From Alphaproteobacteria bacterium (GTDB taxonomy: Bacteria; Pseudomonadota; Alphaproteobacteria; BNTO01): 8,710 bases of DNA. Below the pieces are notes generated by a model. The model was not told the origin of the DNA. It worked only from the letters and a program-made list of their open reading frames with translations, and made no database searches. Position 1 is the first letter of the stretch; every line of letters starts with the position of its first letter. Positions 5,755 to 8,710 of the stretch are shown here, one piece after another. The DNA lies in NCBI GenBank assembly GCA_025996655.1, contig BNTO01000025.1:1-8710 (forward strand), written 5' to 3'. The position numbers and the translations under genes were made by a program.

Positions 5755-7080
5755 ATGTGCAAGACAAAATTCCAAAAACGACGGATGAGGAACACGAAGG
5801 CACGTGCGAGAACGTATGGATCCTTTGCGGGATTGGATGTCGGAACAGAAAAAATAAGCTGTGCCATTGGGAGCCTTGCTTACGATTTAGACGGCGATGA
5901 AAAAAAAAGGGTCCAGGGACCGCAAATTTTTTTTGCAGGGTTCGGGCAAAGGGCTTCAAAAGGGGTGAATATTCACGGCGTTTCCGAAATGGAAGTCTTG
6001 GAAGACGCCATTTTGAACGCCGTCTATGCAGCTGAAGAGGCGGCCAAGCGCAATATCAAGGACGTCTACGTCAATATCCCGGCACATCTCACGCAGGCGT
6101 CGCGCGTACGCGTGAAGCTGTCTCTCTCGGGGCAAACGCCTATTCAGCCTTTGCATATGCGGAAATTGTTCAGTTTGTCTCAGAATCTGTCCGTGCCAAA
6201 AAATCAAATCCTTGTGCATGTTTTGCCTTTTTCCTATAGCTTGGATGAGATGACCAATATCGCAGACCCCATTGGCATGATAGGGCGAGAATTGTCGGCG
6301 GAATGTTATGTCATCACAGCGGTCCAAACCTATGTGCAAAATCTAACGCATTGCATTGGGCGCTGTAACTTGGATGTCGCAGGATTTGTGGCAGATTCGT
6401 ACGCCGCGGGGATGGCCTGTTTGGTGAGTGACGAAGCGGAATTGGGCGCAACGCTTATTGATATAGGCGGGAAATCCACGCAAATGGCTTGTTTCCTGGG
6501 AGGGAATTTGGTGTGGCTTGGGGCGCTTCCCATGGGGGGCTTTCATATTACGACCGATTTGGCGCGTTGTTTGTCCACGACACTGTCTCAGGCCGAACGC
6601 CTAAAAACGCTATACGGAAGCCTTTTTTTAGGTAATCAACACTCGGCGGAACAGGTTCCTGTAACGCAAGTCGGGGAAGAAAATAGTTTGAATATGGGGT
6701 ACGTTTCCAGGCAGCTTATTGTCGATATCATTAAAGCACGTGTGGACGAGATTTTGGATGAGGTTCTGGTGCAGCTTCAGAGCGTTCCCCACCATGTGGA
6801 CCGTGTCGTTTTTCAGAAAATTTTGCTAACGGGAGGGGCAGCGCAGTTGCAGGGGCTGGCGGATTTAGCCGAGGAGCGTTTTGATACGAAAGTTCGCTTT
6901 GCTCAACAACTGTGCGTCCTTGGAGCGGACAGCATTTTGCAATCCCCCGCGTTTTCAACATGCGCCGGCCTGTTGCAGTACGCGTTTCAAAATTACACCG
7001 GACGTTCCCTTCAGAAACGCGATCAAAAACCTTTAAATTTTTGGCAACGCGTGTCTTTGTGGTTGAACGAGCATATATAA
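5755..7080 (+). CDS. ftsA: Cell division protein FtsA
   Basis: The product is 441 residues, the usual full length. FtsA is the actin-like ATPase that anchors FtsZ filaments to the inner membrane at mid-cell and recruits later division proteins. Seen: phosphate-1 motif GLDVGT (26-31); the FtsA-specific SHS2/1C domain at about 101-190 (VYVNIPAHL, then ILVHVLPFSYSLD, DPIGMIGREL, AECYVITA); phosphate-2 IDIGGKST (235-242); subdomain 2B region with ILLTGGAAQLQGL (356-368), the adenosine motif; and a C-terminal amphipathic helix NFWQRVSLWLNEHI for membrane binding. Start: the ATG at 5755 directly follows an in-frame TGA and lacks a clear ribosome site; the ATG at 5785 is an alternative that would drop ten residues. 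ftsQ is not upstream and ftsZ is not downstream, so it lies outside the usual dcw order. Its promoter region is a MITE and palindromes. Confidence 0.96.
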   Translation: MCKTKFQKRRMRNTKARARTYGSFAGLDVGTEKISCAIGSLAYDLDGDEKKRVQGPQIFFAGFGQRASKGVNIHGVSEMEVLEDAILNAVYAAEEAAKRNIKDVYVNIPAHLTQASRVRVKLSLSGQTPIQPLHMRKLFSLSQNLSVPKNQILVHVLPFSYSLDEMTNIADPIGMIGRELSAECYVITAVQTYVQNLTHCIGRCNLDVAGFVADSYAAGMACLVSDEAELGATLIDIGGKSTQMACFLGGNLVWLGALPMGGFHITTDLARCLSTTLSQAERLKTLYGSLFLGNQHSAEQVPVTQVGEENSLNMGYVSRQLIVDIIKARVDEILDEVLVQLQSVPHHVDRVVFQKILLTGGAAQLQGLADLAEERFDTKVRFAQQLCVLGADSILQSPAFSTCAGLLQYAFQNYTGRSLQKRDQKPLNFWQRVSLWLNEHI

Positions 7081-7258
7081 AAAAGGCGGCTTAAAAGGTA
7101 CGGTCCCGCTTTCGATTGCTTTCTTGAAATACTTTTTGCGTCAGGACGCTCTCGAAAAATCTTAAATCCCGTGAACTTACACAGGTACTGTTCCATGAAG
7201 ACAGACTCTTAGACATGGGACTGAGCTTTTTGAAAATGCTTTTTCACACTTATCAACC

Positions 7259-7310
7259 ACTACCTCCTACAAGGCGGTAGTATGCTATCACGCTTGCAAA
7301 GCGGAATAGC
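7259..7310. repeat. Two adjacent stable hairpins
   Basis: Hairpin 1 pairs ACTACCTCC (7259-7267) with GGCGGTAGT (7273-7281), one mismatch, loop TACAA. Hairpin 2 is GCTAT-CA-CGCTT, loop GCA, AAGCG-GA-ATAGC (7284-7310), perfect apart from a 2x2 internal loop. Only two bases separate them. They could belong to a small RNA, a processing site, or the end of a decayed transposon. Confidence 0.5.
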
Positions 7311-7451
7311 GCTTAAAAGCTAGTACTCCGATATCTTAAAATTCTCTTCCTTATGATGCATTTCTTGATCCTCACTGACCTATTGCGAAAGTCATTGTTT
7401 CGAATTGTTATGGGAACATGGGTTTTTTTTAGAGAAAAATCTATTTAAACG

Positions 7452-7469
7452 CTCGTACACGAGTTTTTT
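7452..7469 (+). terminator. Possible short intrinsic terminator
   Basis: CTCG-TACA-CGAG (7452-7463; can extend to CTCGT/ACGAG) is followed by six T. The stem is short. It would end transcription coming from ftsA before the gene at 7616. Confidence 0.35.
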
Positions 7470-7518
7470 GAGGTTGGGTAGTACCCACACCCCCCATTAT
7501 CACCGTGCTTTAGTTTTT

Positions 7519-7575
7519 TTGACTTTCCCAATAGGTCTAATATTTTTTATATTAATAGAAAATTAACTTTTCTAT
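7519..7575 (+). promoter_or_regulatory. Possible promoter and inverted repeats ahead of the gene at 7616
   Basis: TTGACT (7519-7524) with TATTTT at 7541-7546 (16-base spacing) is a plausible promoter. Two inverted repeats follow: TAATAT/ATATTA (7538-7554) and the perfect ATAGAAAA/TTTTCTAT (7555-7562, 7568-7575), which may be operators or hairpins in the leader. Confidence 0.35.
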
Positions 7576-7615
7576 GAAACAATATTTATAAAGAATAAGA
7601 AAGTGTTAAAAACAA

Positions 7616-8581
7616 ATGAACAAAAAAATATTAACCTCATCGTTTTGCCGCCTCGTCCTCTTTTTTTCTTGTACCTCTTCCCCTATGTTAGGAAATTTGG
7701 AAGGATTAAAAGGGATAACAAACGACTTAAAAAATAGAGAGGTATTCTCTCCAAAATTCGTTATGTCCCCGCATCTTTACCAAGAGGCAGCTTCAAATGT
7801 GTTTAAGTCGGGTCAAAGCTTGAACAGTATTTTGGAAAAATGCTACACGGATGCTCAAAAAGAAAAGGAAACAGAGCCGTCCCTTTCCGTTCTTTGCGCA
7901 AAAATAAAAAGCCAAGAGGCCCCTCTTTTAAGGAATCTGTGTTCCTTAAGGGGTGCGATTTCTTCTTTTTGCAGGCTTCCAGAGTCGATTTCGAGAAAAG
8001 AAAAGGCCTTTCTCTTTCGAGAAAGAGGTACGAGTGAAACAGTAAGCGGTTTTGACCTCGTTGACTTAGTTCATGATCTCAATAAAGGGCTCAATCACTT
8101 TTTACTTGCCTTTACGCATGAGCCAGAATGCACTTATTCGCATTTCATCCTTTCCGACGGGCTCGATTCAATAAAAAGGATCCTTCATTTATGGGAACAT
8201 CGCTTAGACATGTTTCTTGAAGAAAGAACGAGCGAAGATGCGTTTCAAAGTCTCTTTTTAAGAACTCTGAGAAAAGAGCTTCAAATAAGCTGCGATATAG
8301 CTACCAAACTTGCTCAGCTAAGTGCAAAACAAGATAAGCGACAAGCCTTTAATCAAATTTATTGTTTTTTCAATACAAGTTTGAATGTTTTCCCAGGCGG
8401 TTCGGAATCTTATATTCCCTTAAAAAGGTTTCTCGCCAACCCAAATCCTTCAGAACAAACGCAAATAACGGAAAAGGGAAGCTTAATTTTTGATCCGACT
8501 TCTTTAATGAGCCGCCTATCAAAAGCTCATTTAGAGATAAGATTTCTTCAATTGTCCGGGATTTTTAATTTCTATAATTAA
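7616..8581 (+). CDS. Putative secreted protein of unknown function
   Basis: The product is 321 residues. The ATG at 7616 gives a good export signal (MNKK, hydrophobic core about 12-19, small residues to about 26) but only a weak AAGAAAG ribosome site lies before it. A cysteine at 19 (FFSC) is near a lipobox but does not match it well, so a plain Sec signal is more likely than a lipoprotein. Seen in the mature part: mainly helical, seven cysteines (76, 94, 109, 119, 172, 226, 250), helical segments LVDLVHDLNKGLNHFLLAF (149-167) and LDSIKRILHLWEHRLDMFL, no transmembrane segment and no catalytic motif I know. It ends 6 bases before the IS1595-type element, yet the frame closes with its own TAA. 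It resembles the two secreted proteins at 1022 and 1984 only in general style (signal, helical, Cys-rich), not in alignable sequence. Function unknown. Confidence 0.75.
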   Translation: MNKKILTSSFCRLVLFFSCTSSPMLGNLEGLKGITNDLKNREVFSPKFVMSPHLYQEAASNVFKSGQSLNSILEKCYTDAQKEKETEPSLSVLCAKIKSQEAPLLRNLCSLRGAISSFCRLPESISRKEKAFLFRERGTSETVSGFDLVDLVHDLNKGLNHFLLAFTHEPECTYSHFILSDGLDSIKRILHLWEHRLDMFLEERTSEDAFQSLFLRTLRKELQISCDIATKLAQLSAKQDKRQAFNQIYCFFNTSLNVFPGGSESYIPLKRFLANPNPSEQTQITEKGSLIFDPTSLMSRLSKAHLEIRFLQLSGIFNFYN

Positions 8582-8587
8582 AGAAGA

Positions 8588-8710
8588 GGCTAACACCAAC
8601 CTTTGTATGTTAAGGTGCGCGTATGGACATAAAACCTTGCAAATTGAGCAAAAAAGGACAGCTAAAATTAATGGAGTTTTTTGTTGCAGGAACGACAGCT
8701 AGAACAGCGG
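8588..8710 (+). mobile_element. Left end of an IS1595-family insertion sequence (cut by window edge)
   Basis: A probable terminal repeat starts near GGCTAACACC (8588), about 35 bases before a transposase start. The exact end and the target duplication cannot be fixed because the right end lies outside the window. Inside, CACC.A.CCTT and AAGGTG (8595-8617) form a small palindrome. Confidence 0.55.
8623..8710 (+). CDS. IS1595-family transposase, N-terminal fragment (runs off the window)
   Basis: The first 29 codons are visible. The ATG at 8623 has TAAGG 7 bases upstream. The start MDIKPCKLSKKGQLKLMEFF followed by VAGTTARTA matches the conserved N-terminus of IS1595-type DDE transposases (CKLSK..Q..L.eFFv...tAR.aA), where a helix-turn-helix-like segment precedes the ISXO2-like catalytic domain. 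The catalytic domain lies beyond the window, so whether the gene is intact is unknown. Confidence 0.8.
   Translation, partial: MDIKPCKLSKKGQLKLMEFFVAGTTARTA

Larger units (their letters stand above)
7081..7615. other. Non-coding stretch between ftsA and the next gene
   Basis: No gene is supported in these 535 bases. Held here: two tandem hairpins at 7259-7310; a short terminator-like hairpin at 7452-7469; the palindrome GGGTA-G-TACCC at 7476-7486; and AT-rich inverted repeats near the next start. TGAAGACAG...CTCTTA at 7195-7211 resembles one end of the 167-bp MITE, but no partner end was found. ftsZ, which usually follows ftsA, is absent. Confidence 0.5.

Noticed and set aside
7195..7211. 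Second copy of the 167-bp MITE
   Set aside because: TGAAGACAG and CTCTTA resemble one end only; the rest differs and no partner end or TTA pair was found.

Overview
The window looks like accessory DNA from an alphaproteobacterium, possibly a host-associated one of the Holosporales or Rickettsiales type. This placement is an inference. It rests on a diverged but complete FtsA, an IS1595-type transposase start, several secreted proteins of unknown function, and many small palindromic repeats between genes. No rRNA, tRNA or CRISPR array is visible.

Layout. (1) 65-5009, minus strand: a broken block of tailed-phage morphogenesis genes in the conserved order: gp6-like head-tail connector (4467-5009), head-closure/adaptor (3382-3777), tail-terminator-like protein (2952-3389), then a tail-associated protein (65-574). 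The capsid, protease and portal genes expected just upstream of the connector are absent, so this is probably a prophage (or GTA-like) remnant. (2) 1022-2940: two divergently transcribed genes for putative secreted proteins, unlike phage structural genes, lie inside that block between the tail-terminator and tail-protein genes. (3) 3851-4466: three non-coding palindromic elements lie back to back between the connector and adaptor genes. They are a degraded copy of a ~250 bp inverted-repeat element, a ~170 bp branched palindrome, and a 167 bp MITE with 16-bp terminal repeats and a TTA target duplication. (4) 5010-5750: a dense run of further palindromes ends in a well-preserved second copy of the ~250 bp element, which abuts ftsA. 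(5) 5755-7080, plus strand: full-length ftsA, with no ftsQ upstream or ftsZ downstream in view. (6) 7081-7615: a non-coding stretch with several hairpins. (7) 7616-8581: a third putative secreted protein. (8) 8588-8710: the left end of an IS1595-family element, cut by the window edge.

How the parts fit: the phage genes would build the head-tail junction and tail but are incomplete as a set. The three exported proteins may be host-interaction factors, but no function is recognised. The most unusual content is the density of palindromic/MITE-like elements. One supplies part of a perfect TATAAT at the ftsA boundary and another duplicated the stop codon of a phage gene on insertion.
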